DNA of 64,000 nucleotides from Lysobacterales bacterium (GTDB taxonomy: Bacteria; Pseudomonadota; Gammaproteobacteria; Xanthomonadales; Xanthomonadaceae), in assembly GCA_017302035.1 (NCBI GenBank), contig JAFLEA010000008.1:1-64000 (forward strand), given 5' to 3'. Shown piece after piece: positions 19,385 through 29,025 of this stretch (position 1 is its first letter; every line of letters starts with the position of its first letter). A model generated the notes under the pieces. That model did not search any database. It had not been told where the DNA came from and was given only the letters and a program-made list of their open reading frames with translations. Made by a program: the position numbers and the translations under genes.

Positions 19385-20073
19385 CCCCGCGGATGCGCCT
19401 GCAGCCGGAGGCGGTGGGCCTGGGCATGACGTCGCAGCGCGTGCGCGACCGCCTGGTCGAGCGCCTGCGCGAAGGCTCGGCCACCGGCCAGGGCATCGCC
19501 GACGAACGCGTGCTCAACGTGATCCGCACCCTGCCGCGGCACCTGTTCGTGGACGAGGTGCTGGCCAGCCGCGCCTACGAGGACACCGCGTTGCCGATCG
19601 GCCACGGCCAGACCATCTCCCAGCCCTGGGTGGTGGCGCGGATGACCGAAGTGCTGCTGGAGGACGCACCGTCGAGGGTGCTGGAGATCGGCACCGGCTC
19701 CGGCTACCAGGCCGCGGTGCTGGCCGCGCTGGGCCTGGAGGTGTACACGGTCGAGCGCATCGGCGAACTGCTGCGCCAGGCGCGCAAGCGCTTGCGCACC
19801 CTGGGCATGAACGTCCGCAGCAAGCACGACGACGGCCGCATCGGTTGGCCCGAGCACGGTCCCTACGACGCGATCATCGTCACCGCCGCCGCACCCGCGC
19901 TGGTGCCGGCGCTGGTGGAGCAGTTGCGCGTGGGCGGGGTGCTGGTGGCCCCGGTCGGCGGCAGCGCCACCCAGGCGCTGGTGCGCCTGGTCCGGCGCGA
20001 GGACGGCGGCGTGGACGAGACCCGGCTGGCTGCGGTGGCCTTCGTGCCGCTGCTGTCGGGGACGATGGACTGA
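19381..20073 (+). CDS. pcm: Protein-L-isoaspartate O-methyltransferase
   Basis: Repairs isoaspartyl residues in aged proteins by SAM-dependent methylation. 230 residues with the SAM motif [15 protein letters not shown] in the middle, a preceding substrate block [15 protein letters not shown], and the C-terminal VAFVPLL block typical of the enzyme. GTG start 19381 overlaps the surE stop. The surE-pcm pairing is conserved in proteobacteria. Confidence 0.96.
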   Translation: MTPRMRLQPEAVGLGMTSQRVRDRLVERLREGSATGQGIADERVLNVIRTLPRHLFVDEVLASRAYEDTALPIGHGQTISQPWVVARMTEVLLEDAPSRVLEIGTGSGYQAAVLAALGLEVYTVERIGELLRQARKRLRTLGMNVRSKHDDGRIGWPEHGPYDAIIVTAAAPALVPALVEQLRVGGVLVAPVGGSATQALVRLVRREDGGVDETRLAAVAFVPLLSGTMD

Positions 20074-20083
20074 GGGCGCGCGG

Positions 20084-20698
20084 ATGAAGGTCTTCGGCCC
20101 GCTCTACGATCGCGCCCTGCGCTGGGCCGGCCATCCGCATGCGCCGGCGTACCTGACCGGGCTGAGTTTCGCCGAGGCAATCATCTTCCCGGTGATGCCG
20201 GAGGTGATGCTCGCGCCGATGTGCGTGGCCCAGCCGAAGCGGGGCTGGCGGTTCGCCACCCTGAGCCTGCTCGGTTCCATGGTCGGGGCGATGGTGGGAT
20301 ATGCCCTGGGCCACTACGCCTTCCAGGCGGTGAAGCCGCTGCTGGCGACCATCGGCATGCTGCCGGGCATCGAGGCGGGCATCGCCACCGTGCAGGCGAA
20401 GATGGCGCAATCGCCATGGGCCGTGTTCTGGTTCCTGGTGGTGGGCGGCTTCATGCCGATCCCGATGAAGGTGTTCACCTGGGCTTCGGGTATCGTGGGC
20501 GTGCCTCTGCTTCCCTATGCGTTGAGCATGTTGGTCGGTCGCGCCAAGCGCGTGTTCCTGCTGGCCGGGGCGATCCGGTTCGGCGGGCCGCGCGCCGCGG
20601 CGGTGTTGCGGCGCTGGATCGAACCGCTGGGCTGGATCGCCACCGTGCTGGTGGCCGGGTTGGTGGCGTGGCTGGTATGGAGGGCTACAAGCGCATGA
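20084..20698 (+). CDS. yqaA: YqaA-family (SNARE-associated/VTT-like) membrane protein
   Basis: 204 residues with about four membrane segments. The PVMPEVMLAPMC stretch in the first re-entrant region and GGFMPIPMKVFTWASGIVG near the third match YqaA, a small DedA-superfamily relative. Members of that superfamily are proposed lipid flippases or transporters; YqaA's own role is not established. It sits between pcm and nlpD as in other Xanthomonadaceae and overlaps nlpD by four bases (ATGA). Confidence 0.85.
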   Translation: MKVFGPLYDRALRWAGHPHAPAYLTGLSFAEAIIFPVMPEVMLAPMCVAQPKRGWRFATLSLLGSMVGAMVGYALGHYAFQAVKPLLATIGMLPGIEAGIATVQAKMAQSPWAVFWFLVVGGFMPIPMKVFTWASGIVGVPLLPYALSMLVGRAKRVFLLAGAIRFGGPRAAAVLRRWIEPLGWIATVLVAGLVAWLVWRATSA

Positions 20699-21465
20699 GA
20701 GCCGATGGGTGGCGCGGCAACGCGAGGATCGTCTTCCTGCTGCTGGCCGTCGCCGCGCTGGCGGCGTGCCGGAGCAACGTGGTGCGCACGCAGCAGCCAG
20801 AGGCCGGCAAGTCCGCCTCCGTCACCGGCGGCCGCAGCGGTGCCAGCGTGGTGGTGCAGAAGGGCGATACCCTGTACTCGATCGCCCGCCGCAACAACGT
20901 GGCGGTGGGCGAGCTGGCGCGCTGGAACAACCTGCCCGAGCCCTACACCATCTATCCCGGGCAGCGCCTGTGGCTGGGCCAGTCCGGCGCCGGCCGCGGT
21001 ACCGCCACCGCGCCGACCCGGACCGTGGTCGCGCCCAAGTCGTCGACCGGCACCCCGGCGCCGGCACCGGCGCAGAAGGCCCCCGTCAGCAGTGGCTTCA
21101 GCTGGCGCTGGCCGGCGCAGGGCGTGCTGCTGAGCAGCTACGTGGACGGCAACGCCACCCGCCAGGGCATCGACATCGGCGGCAGCAGCGGCCAGCCGGT
21201 GGTCGCCGCGGCCGACGGGGTGGTGGTGTATTCGGGCGCAGGCCTGGTCGGCTATGGCGAGCTGATCATCGTCAAGCACAACGAACAGTGGCTGTCGGCC
21301 TATGGCCACAACCGCACGCGCCTGGTTGTCGAGGGCCAGAAGGTGAAGGCCGGCCAGCAGATCGCCGAGATGGGCCGCAGCGGCACCGACCGCGAGAAGC
21401 TGCACTTCGAAATCCGCTACAACGGCAAGCCGGTGGATCCGCTGCTGTACCTGCCGAAGCGGTAG
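20695..21465 (+). CDS. nlpD: NlpD-like LysM/LytM murein hydrolase activator lipoprotein
   Basis: 256 residues: lipoprotein signal ending LAAC, a LysM domain (about residues 50-97, KGDTLYSIARRNNV to YPGQRLWLG), a Pro/Ala/Thr linker and a C-terminal LytM (M23) domain. The LytM zinc ligands are degenerate: the usual first His site reads RQGIDIGG, and the HLHFE motif reads KLHFE. This matches E. coli NlpD, which activates the amidase AmiC instead of cutting murein itself. Start ATG 20695, coupled to yqaA. rpoS, often next, is not found here. Confidence 0.92.
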   Translation: MRADGWRGNARIVFLLLAVAALAACRSNVVRTQQPEAGKSASVTGGRSGASVVVQKGDTLYSIARRNNVAVGELARWNNLPEPYTIYPGQRLWLGQSGAGRGTATAPTRTVVAPKSSTGTPAPAPAQKAPVSSGFSWRWPAQGVLLSSYVDGNATRQGIDIGGSSGQPVVAAADGVVVYSGAGLVGYGELIIVKHNEQWLSAYGHNRTRLVVEGQKVKAGQQIAEMGRSGTDREKLHFEIRYNGKPVDPLLYLPKR

Positions 21466-21570
21466 GGACTCTGTGCAAAGAGCATGAGGCCGGCTTCGGC
21501 CGGGGGGGCGCCGCTGCGCGGGTGGGCGAGACGCCAGAGGCAAGGCCCCCTCAATTCCGCTGCTGGCCGC

Positions 21571-21945
21571 TCAGCCCAGCAGCAGGGCGACGACGACCTT
21601 GCGGCCTTCGCCGGCCAGCACGTTGTAGGTGCGCGCGGCGGCGGCGTTGTCCATGACTTCGATGCCGATGCCGCGGGTCAGGCAGGCGGCCATCGCCGCC
21701 GGGGACGGGAACACTTGGCGTTCGCCGGTGCCGAGCACGACCAGCTCCGGGGCCAGCGCCAGCAGCGGCTCCAGGTGGGCGGGTTCCAGCGCGACGGCGG
21801 CGGCCGGCGCGTCCCAGTCCTCCAGCAGCCGGTCCGGGGCCAGGGCAAAGCTGCGTTCGAGCACCCGGTCGTTGACCCGTGCGCGGTGGCCGTCGGCGCC
21901 GCGCAGCACCCAGGCGTAGTCGGGACGTTCGTGGCTCAGTTGCAT
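21571..21945 (-). CDS. Mth938-like (DUF498/NDUFAF3-type) domain protein
   Basis: 124 residues. A compact alpha/beta domain with LEPLLALAPELVVLGTGERQVFP, then GIGIEVMDNAAAARTYNVLAGEGRKVVVALLL, matches the Mth938-like family, which includes the mitochondrial complex I assembly factor NDUFAF3 and many small bacterial proteins of unknown function. No catalytic residue is evident. It precedes yhbY in position but is downstream of it in transcription; the 19-base gap suggests one transcript. Confidence 0.75.
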   Translation of the reverse strand: MQLSHERPDYAWVLRGADGHRARVNDRVLERSFALAPDRLLEDWDAPAAAVALEPAHLEPLLALAPELVVLGTGERQVFPSPAAMAACLTRGIGIEVMDNAAAARTYNVLAGEGRKVVVALLLG

Positions 21946-21964
21946 CCGTGCCCCGCTGGCCCGC

Positions 21965-22270
21965 TCAGGACCGGGGCAGGACGATCTGCGGCCGTTCCCG
22001 GGCCGGGCGGTACAGGGTGGCGGTATGGCCGATCCGCTGCACCAGGGCCGCGCCGGTCTGCGCGGCGATTTCGGCGATCATCGCGTCCCGGGCCTCGCGG
22101 TCCTCGGCGCCGACCTTGACCTTGACCAGTTCGTGGCGCTCCAGCACCGCGTCCAGCTCGGCCAGCAGGGCGGGGGTGACGCCCTTGCCGCCGACCTGGA
22201 TCAAGGCCTTGAGCCCGTGTGCCTGGCCGCGGAGGAATCGGTTCTGGGCGGCGGTCAGGACGGGCGGCAT
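21965..22270 (-). CDS. yhbY: YhbY-type CRM-domain RNA-binding protein
   Basis: 101 residues forming one CRM domain: [20 protein letters not shown], the GGKGVT loop equivalent to the GxxG RNA-binding loop, ELVKVKV, and a C-terminal [13 protein letters not shown] strand. E. coli YhbY associates with pre-50S ribosomal subunits. ATG 22270 is taken; an upstream in-frame extension to 22321 lacks similarity and would run into the rlmE promoter. Divergent to rlmE, a conserved arrangement. Confidence 0.9.
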   Translation of the reverse strand: MPPVLTAAQNRFLRGQAHGLKALIQVGGKGVTPALLAELDAVLERHELVKVKVGAEDREARDAMIAEIAAQTGAALVQRIGHTATLYRPARERPQIVLPRS

Positions 22271-22305
22271 CGGGCGGCGGTGCGGGGTCGGGGAGTGGTT
22301 CAGGG

Positions 22306-22311
22306 TATCAT
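22306..22311 (+). promoter_or_regulatory. Possible -10 element for rlmE-ftsH
   Basis: TATCAT, 42 bases before the rlmE ATG, in the 83-base divergent gap with yhbY. The same hexamer precedes surE. The -35 side is not convincing. Confidence 0.35.
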
Positions 22312-22353
22312 GGCGGCCCATGTCGCCGCGGGCATCTGCCCGGCCTTCCCCGC

Positions 22354-22983
22354 ATGTCCCGCAGCAAGAGCAGCCAGCGCTGGCTGCGCGAGCACTTCTC
22401 CGATCCCTACGTGAAGAAGGCCCAGGCCGAGGGCCTGCGCTCGCGCGCCGCCTATAAACTGGAGGAGCTGATCGAGCGCGACCGCCTGCTCAAGCCGGGC
22501 ATGGTCGTGGTCGATCTGGGCGCCGCCCCCGGCGGCTGGTCGCAGTACGTGCGCCAGGCCATGGGCGACGGCGGCCGGGTGCTGGCCCTGGACATCCTGG
22601 AGATGCCGCCGCTGGCCGGGGTCGAATTCCTTCATGGCGACTTCAGGGAAGAAGCGGTCTTATCGCAGATGGAGACGCTGCTGGACGGCCAGCGCGTGGA
22701 CCTTGTGTTGTCGGACATGGCCCCCAACTTCAGTGGTGTGGATGCGGTGGACCTGCCGCGCGCCATGCACCTGGCGGAGTTGGCGATGGAGTTCGCCGAC
22801 GGCCACCTGCGTCCCGGCGGGGCCTTCCTGATCAAGCTGTTCCAAGGGGTGGGCTTCGACGATTACGTGCGCCAGCTGCGCCGCCGCTACGAGAAGGTGG
22901 CGATCCGGAAGCCGGCGGCCTCGCGCAAGCGTTCGCCGGAAGTCTATGCCCTGGCGCAGGGAAAGCGCGCCGCGATCAAGTAA
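22354..22983 (+). CDS. rlmE: 23S rRNA (uridine-2552-2'-O)-methyltransferase RlmE
   Basis: 209 residues, also called FtsJ/RrmJ; methylates U2552 of the 23S A-loop during late 50S maturation. The SAM motif [13 protein letters not shown] is present, and the K-D-K-E catalytic tetrad is visible: Lys in RAAYKLEEL, Asp in LSDMAPN, Lys in LIKLFQG and Glu in SPEVYALA. Upstream of ftsH, a widely conserved pair. Start ATG 22354. Confidence 0.96.
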   Translation: MSRSKSSQRWLREHFSDPYVKKAQAEGLRSRAAYKLEELIERDRLLKPGMVVVDLGAAPGGWSQYVRQAMGDGGRVLALDILEMPPLAGVEFLHGDFREEAVLSQMETLLDGQRVDLVLSDMAPNFSGVDAVDLPRAMHLAELAMEFADGHLRPGGAFLIKLFQGVGFDDYVRQLRRRYEKVAIRKPAASRKRSPEVYALAQGKRAAIK

Positions 22984-23057
22984 GCTCGACCTGCAAGCCA
23001 ACCCGCCCCATCCCCCCAGCCGCCAGCGCGACACGCCCTACAGGAACCGCGGAGCCG

Positions 23058-25001
<1,944 letters not shown>

Positions 25002-25023
25002 CCGGGGCGGGCACCGCATCGGC

Positions 25024-25305
25024 ATGGACAGGCAGGTACCCGGGACGTCCTCCGGGCAGGAGCCGGACCGGCAGGACGGCACCGCGCCGCGATCGAGCTA
25101 TTACGTCCGCAACCCGTGGCGCCCGTGGGTTTCGGGCGCCTTCGCTGGTGCCTCGAGCATATTGACCGCGACCGCGGTGTTCTACGCGCTGGGCAGGCTG
25201 CCGCTGCCGCTGGTGGGCATCTCGGTGTTGCTGGCCGCCGCCGCATTCGCCTTCGGCCTCTACGCCCGCCGCCGCGCCGAGCGCTTCGACGCCGGTACTG
25301 CCTAG
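25024..25305 (+). CDS. Small two-helix membrane protein, function unknown
   Basis: 93 residues. A polar N-terminal 30 residues (Gln/Asp/Ser-rich) precede two hydrophobic segments (VSGAFAGASSILTATAVFYALG and LPLVGISVLLAAAAFAFGLYA) and a short basic tail RRRAERF. I do not recognise the family. It follows the ftsH stop by 22 bases and may be part of the same transcript. ATG 25024 is the only start giving this architecture. Confidence 0.5.
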   Translation: MDRQVPGTSSGQEPDRQDGTAPRSSYYVRNPWRPWVSGAFAGASSILTATAVFYALGRLPLPLVGISVLLAAAAFAFGLYARRRAERFDAGTA

Positions 25306-25309
25306 GCGT

Positions 25310-25355
25310 TCCGTCGTTCCCGCGCCGGCGCGAGTCCGGCGGCTACGCCGGGATT
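25310..25355. repeat. REP-like palindromic element (degenerate)
   Basis: The segment contains TCGTTCCCGCGCCGGCGCGAGTCC and then GGCGGCTACGCCGGGATTG, resembling the scattered intergenic elements of many proteobacteria built on an inverted TTCCCGCG...CGGGAA core. The second arm is mutated. Only one copy is visible in this window, so the assignment is by resemblance. Confidence 0.35.
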
Positions 25356-25412
25356 GTCTGCCGCACCCCGCAGCGGTCAGACTGGCTGCGACTCCTTCCG
25401 GGCGCCTCGCCG

Positions 25413-26309
25413 ATGTTCGACATCACCCCCACGCTCGATTGCGCCGGTCGCCCGCTCAAGCTGGACCGCACCCGGGTCATGGGCATCGTCAACGTCACCC
25501 CAGACTCGTTCTCCGATGGCGGCGACCACGCCACCACCGACGCGGCGGTGGCGCACGCGCTGAAGCTGGCGGAGGAGGGCGCCGACGTCCTCGACGTCGG
25601 CGGCGAGTCCACCCGCCCGGGGGCCGGGGAAGTGCCGCTGGAGGAGGAGCTGCGCCGCGTGATTCCGGTGATCGAGCGCCTGGCGCGGGAAACCGCGCTG
25701 CCGATCAGCGTGGACACCTGCAAGCCCGGGGTCATGCGCGCGGCGGTGGAAGCCGGCGCCGGCATGGTCAACGACGTCTGCGCCCTGCGCCGCGAAGGCG
25801 CACTGGAAACCGCCGCGGCGCTCGGCGTGCCGGTGGTGCTGATGCACATGCTCGGCGATCCGCGCTCGATGCAGGACGACCCGCGCTACGACGACGTGGT
25901 GGCCGAAGTGCACCGCTTCCTGGCCGAGCGCATCTTCGCCGCCGAACTGGCCGGCATCCCCAAGAAGAACCTCGTTGCCGATCCCGGCTTCGGCTTCGGC
26001 AAGACCACCGTGCACAATGTCGAACTGCTCGCCCGCCTGGAACGCTTTGTCGAACTGGGCGTGCCGGTGCTGGCCGGCCTGTCGCGCAAGCGCAGCATCG
26101 GCGAGCTGACCGGGCGCCGGGATCCGGCCGAGCGCGCCGCCGGTTCGGTCGCCGCGCATCTCGTCGCCGCCCAGCGCGGCGCGCGCATCGTGCGCGTGCA
26201 CGACGTGGCCGCCACGGTCGATGCGCTGAAGGTGTGGGAAGCGGTGGCCGCGGTGCCGGCACCGCGCAAGGATGCCGCGCCGGCGATCCGCTGGCCGGAC
26301 GAGGATTGA
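25413..26309 (+). CDS. folP: Dihydropteroate synthase
   Basis: Folate pathway TIM-barrel enzyme condensing 6-hydroxymethyl-dihydropterin pyrophosphate with p-aminobenzoate; the sulfonamide target. 298 residues with NVTPDSFSDGG, DVGGESTRPGA, the Asp-containing SVDTCK strand, MVNDVCALR and the pterin-site DPGFGFGKT. The start is ATG 25413. The usual ftsH-folP order is preserved, with a small membrane gene between; glmM, which often follows, is absent and a sigma factor gene comes next. Confidence 0.96.
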   Translation: MFDITPTLDCAGRPLKLDRTRVMGIVNVTPDSFSDGGDHATTDAAVAHALKLAEEGADVLDVGGESTRPGAGEVPLEEELRRVIPVIERLARETALPISVDTCKPGVMRAAVEAGAGMVNDVCALRREGALETAAALGVPVVLMHMLGDPRSMQDDPRYDDVVAEVHRFLAERIFAAELAGIPKKNLVADPGFGFGKTTVHNVELLARLERFVELGVPVLAGLSRKRSIGELTGRRDPAERAAGSVAAHLVAAQRGARIVRVHDVAATVDALKVWEAVAAVPAPRKDAAPAIRWPDED

Positions 26310-26405
26310 CCCCGGCATCCGGCGCGGCCCGGAAGCGGGCGATGTGATTATCCCGCCGCTGGTGCGAATCACTCTCCCGACCCCACACTCGGGACCGCAC
26401 CCCGG

Positions 26406-26918
26406 ATGGAACTCGCCGCCGCCATGCAAGCCGATACGCAACGGCAATTCTCCCTGCTGCTGGAGCGGCACCGGGGCATCGTGCTCAAGGTGGTGCACAG
26501 CTACGCCTGGACTCCGGACGACCGCGCCGACCTGGCGCAGGAAATCGCCGCCCAGGCCTGGCGTGCCTTCCCCGCCTACGATCCCGATCGCCGTTTCTCC
26601 ACCTGGTTGTACCGGGTCGCGCTGAACGTTTCCATTTCCTTCGCTCGCGGCGACGGCCTGCGCCGCCGCCACGCCGTGCCGCTGGACGAGACCGTGCACG
26701 ACCTGGCCGATGCCGGCGCCGCCGATCCCGGCCTGCAGCTCCAGGTCAGGGCGCTGCAGGCGTTCATCGCCGCGCTCAAGCCCCTGGATCGTGCGCTGAT
26801 GCTGCTCTACCTGGAAGACCACGCTTACCGCGAGATCGCCGACATCCTGGGCATCAGCGAAACCAACGTCGCCACCAAGATCGGCCGGCTCAAGCAACGC
26901 ATCCGCAACGAACTCTGA
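26406..26918 (+). CDS. ECF-type RNA polymerase sigma factor
   Basis: 170 residues with region 2 (DRADLAQEIAAQAWRAFPAYDPDRRFSTWLYRVALN) and region 4 (LKPLDRALMLLYLEDHAYREIADILGISETNVATKIGRLKQRI), a complete ECF sigma with no region 1 or 3. The short linker between them is acidic. ATG 26406 is taken; ATG 26424 is also possible. A gene for a membrane protein begins 31 bases downstream and is the likely regulatory partner. Which promoters it drives cannot be told. Confidence 0.88.
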   Translation: MELAAAMQADTQRQFSLLLERHRGIVLKVVHSYAWTPDDRADLAQEIAAQAWRAFPAYDPDRRFSTWLYRVALNVSISFARGDGLRRRHAVPLDETVHDLADAGAADPGLQLQVRALQAFIAALKPLDRALMLLYLEDHAYREIADILGISETNVATKIGRLKQRIRNEL

Positions 26919-26949
26919 TCCATCGACACGCACCCACGGACTCGACGCA

Positions 26950-27618
26950 ATGGAACACACCATGGAATCCGACGACCTCAAGCACGCCTGGCAGGCCCTG
27001 GGCCGGCAACTGGAACGGCACGACGTCATCAACCTGCAACTGTTCCGCGACCGGAAGCTGGAGCGCGCGCGCGCCAGCCTGCGCCCGCTGTTCTGGGGGC
27101 AGTTGGCGCAGATCCTGTTCGGCCTGCCGTTCCTGGCGCTGGCGACCCTGCTCTGGAGCGTCGGCCCGCATCCGGCCCACGCGGTCGCGGCCGGCGTGTT
27201 CGTGCACGCCTACGGCATTGCCGTCATCGTGCTGGCCGGCATGACCTTGGCTGCCATCGGCAGGATCGACTACACCGCCCCGGTCGTCACCATCCAGAAA
27301 CAACTGGCCTCGCTGCGCCGGCTGTATCTGGTCAACGGCATGATCTGCGGCCTGCCGTGGTGGTTGATGTGGGTCGCAGTACTGGTAGTGCTGGCCGCCC
27401 TGGGCGGAAACGACCTGATGGCGCAGGCACCGCAGATGGTCTGGGGCGGGCTGGCCGTCGGCATCGCGGGCCTGTTCGGCACCTGGGTCTTCCACCGCTG
27501 GTCGCGCAGTCCGGCGCGTGCCGACCTGGGTCGCCGGCTGGACGATGGCGCAGCCGGCGGCAGCATCCGCAAGATGCAGCAGGTGCTCGACGAGATCGCC
27601 CGGTTCGAGCGGGAGTGA
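26950..27618 (+). CDS. Four-helix membrane protein paired with the ECF sigma factor
   Basis: 222 residues. A cytoplasmic N-terminal helix (ESDDLKHAWQALGRQLERHDVINLQLFRDRKL region) is followed by about four membrane helices in two hairpins and a C-terminal amphipathic helix (GGSIRKMQQVLDEIARFERE region). The gene order, sigma factor then membrane protein with a soluble N-terminal stretch, suggests an anti-sigma or sensor role. However, no zinc-binding HxxxCxxC motif of ZAS anti-sigma factors is present, so this is inference from position. I do not recognise a named family. Confidence 0.55.
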   Translation: MEHTMESDDLKHAWQALGRQLERHDVINLQLFRDRKLERARASLRPLFWGQLAQILFGLPFLALATLLWSVGPHPAHAVAAGVFVHAYGIAVIVLAGMTLAAIGRIDYTAPVVTIQKQLASLRRLYLVNGMICGLPWWLMWVAVLVVLAALGGNDLMAQAPQMVWGGLAVGIAGLFGTWVFHRWSRSPARADLGRRLDDGAAGGSIRKMQQVLDEIARFERE

Positions 27619-27665
27619 GGCCGTCGGTCCACGGGCCTGGCCGCGCGGCCGGCATCAACCACGCA

Positions 27666-27868
27666 TCAGTACTTGTAGCCCCCGGCCAGCGCGGACTTGC
27701 CGGTGGCACCGGCATTGCGCAGTGAAAGCAAGTTGCCTTAGCAGTACAGGTTGAAGGCCTTGATGCCCGTGGCGAGGTTGCGCGTGCCGGAGATCCCGAT
27801 GTTGCGGATCCGCTTGTATTCCCAGTCCGGACCCGCGTCCACGGGTGCGGTGGCGATCAGTACCTTGA
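27666..27868 (-). pseudogene. Coding remnant interrupted by an in-frame stop, family unknown
   Basis: Read on the minus strand from about 27868, the frame gives a protein-like stretch containing DWEYKRIRNIGISGTRN and ATGIKAFNLYC, then TAA at 27740-27738, then another plausible segment GNLLSLRNAGATGKSALAG ending KY and TGA at 27668-27666. The composition on both sides of the TAA is alike, as if the stop arose by mutation. A TAG closes the frame upstream, and there is no start with a ribosome site. I do not recognise the family and it may be chance. Confidence 0.3.
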
Positions 27869-28107
27869 CGCGGCTGCTGACCTACGCCGCCACCTGTGTC
27901 GCGCTGCCGGTGCTGCGACGGCGCCCGGACGCGCCGCCGGCGCTGTTCCACGCACCCGGCGGCATGCTTACCGTCGCGGTGGCGCTGGTCGTGATCGCAT
28001 GGCTGCTCGCCAGCGTCAATGCCCGCGAATTGCGCGATGTCGGCATTGCCATGGTATTGGGTTTCGTGCTGCTGGCCTTCGGCCGGCTCGGCGCGCGCCG
28101 ACGCTAG
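27856..28107 (+). pseudogene. C-terminal fragment of an APC-family amino acid permease
   Basis: About 83 codons resembling the end of APC-superfamily permeases: ISTLTRLLTYAATCVALPVL, the basic loop RRRPDAPP with a following HAPGG, then two hydrophobic helices (LTVAVALVVIAWLLA and VGIAMVLGFVLLAFG) and a basic tail. Intact members have about 430-500 residues and 12 helices, so roughly the first ten helices are missing. The in-frame sequence before 27856 has no similarity to permeases. No functional start is expected; I regard it as the residue of a deletion. Confidence 0.5.
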
Positions 28108-28190
28108 AGCGTTTCCGTTTCAGGTATTCGCGTTTTCGTCGTCCCCGTCTCAACGCGACTCTGACAGATCTCCGAGATACGGGGCCTGGA

Positions 28191-28478
28191 TCAGGCCGGT
28201 CGCACGTGCAACTCGACGCCGAGCGCCGCCAGGACGCGCTGGATCGTATCGAAGCGGGGATGTGCGTCGGCGCGCAGGGCGTTGTAGAGGTTTTCGCGAC
28301 CCAGGCCGGAAGCCCGGGCGATCTCGGTCATGCCGCGTGCGCGCGCCACGACACTGAGAGCGTCCTGGAATTCGGCGGCACTGCCGGATGCCAGCGCGTC
28401 CCCCAAGTAGGTGGCGATGGCCTCCGGCGTGTCCATGTACTCTGCCGAATCGAAGGGAAGGGTCTTGGTCTTGGCCAT
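28191..28478 (-). CDS. XRE-family antitoxin of a type II toxin-antitoxin pair
   Basis: 95 residues. The N-terminal part (DSAEYMDTPEAIATYLGDAL) matches antidotes of the HigA/RelB-like 'putative addiction module antidote' group, and the C-terminal half is a helix-turn-helix of the Cro/XRE type: MTEIARASGLGRENLYNAL. Such proteins neutralise the toxin and repress their own operon. It lies 54 bases downstream of the toxin gene on the same strand (toxin first, as in higBA). Start ATG 28478. Confidence 0.85.
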   Translation of the reverse strand: MAKTKTLPFDSAEYMDTPEAIATYLGDALASGSAAEFQDALSVVARARGMTEIARASGLGRENLYNALRADAHPRFDTIQRVLAALGVELHVRPA

Positions 28479-28532
28479 GATGGATTTCCGTGCATGTTGG
28501 GCATCGCATGATGTGTGCGGGGCCGACGAGGC

Positions 28533-28853
28533 TCAGAGGTCGGATGCGAGTTGGCGGGCTTTTCTGGTGTCCCTTTCCTGAGTGGACCTGTCGCCTCTGC
28601 AAAGCAGCATGACGGAGGCGTCCCCATGACTTGCGAAGTAGATCTGGCAGCCAGGGCCATGGTCCATGCGCAACTCGCCGATGCCGTCGAAATACTTCAC
28701 GTCGCCGAACAGGCCACTGCGCATGCGGTCGATCCGGCGCAGGACGATACCGGCGGCAATCTTGTCGTGCAGACCGATGATCCACTTCAGGAAAGCTTCG
28801 GTTTGCCGTACTTCGGCGATCGTGAAGCGTATCGAAAACGATACATAAATCAA
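28533..28853 (-). CDS. RelE/HigB-like toxin
   Basis: Up to 106 residues. From EVRQTEAFLKW through IDRMRSGLFGDVKYFDGIGELRMDHGPG and IYFASHGDASVMLLCRGDRSTQ it follows the RelE/ParE-fold toxin family (PF05973-type), including the conserved Gly-Asp-xK block, the ELR-xGPG loop, and the C-terminal LLxxGDKxxQ-like segment with Arg. Relatives are mRNA endonucleases. The only conventional in-frame start is TTG 28853. It would put the operator palindrome inside the coding region, and family members normally begin about 11 residues later, where the codon is ATC; the true start is uncertain. Confidence 0.78.
   Translation of the reverse strand: MIYVSFSIRFTIAEVRQTEAFLKWIIGLHDKIAAGIVLRRIDRMRSGLFGDVKYFDGIGELRMDHGPGCQIYFASHGDASVMLLCRGDRSTQERDTRKARQLASDL
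28829..28844. promoter_or_regulatory. Palindromic operator of the toxin-antitoxin pair
   Basis: GTATCG-AAAA-CGATAC is a perfect 6-base inverted repeat with a four-base centre, right at the 5' end of the toxin gene and next to AT-rich sequence (28838-28853) that is unusual in this window. XRE antitoxins typically bind such sites to repress their own operon. Confidence 0.6.
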
Positions 28854-29025
28854 GACAGGTCGAGGCTACGGGAACGAATTCCCTGGAGCACCGTGCCATC
28901 AACGTCGTGGAATGTAAGAAAGCCCTGATATTCAGGCATGGGAACGCTGCAGGGGCCAGGGCATGCCATCGCTCAAGTAAGCTTTCCGCTTTCGTGCCGC
29001 GAAGCGCACGGCAACCAATCCCGAC

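Noticed and set aside
20695..21465. An active M23 metallopeptidase
   Set aside because: Two zinc-ligand positions are replaced, and the sequence closely follows NlpD, an activator without own activity.
28854..29025. Possible small gene or tRNA in the gap before miaA
   Set aside because: No cloverleaf or convincing reading frame; the stretch probably holds the two divergent promoters.
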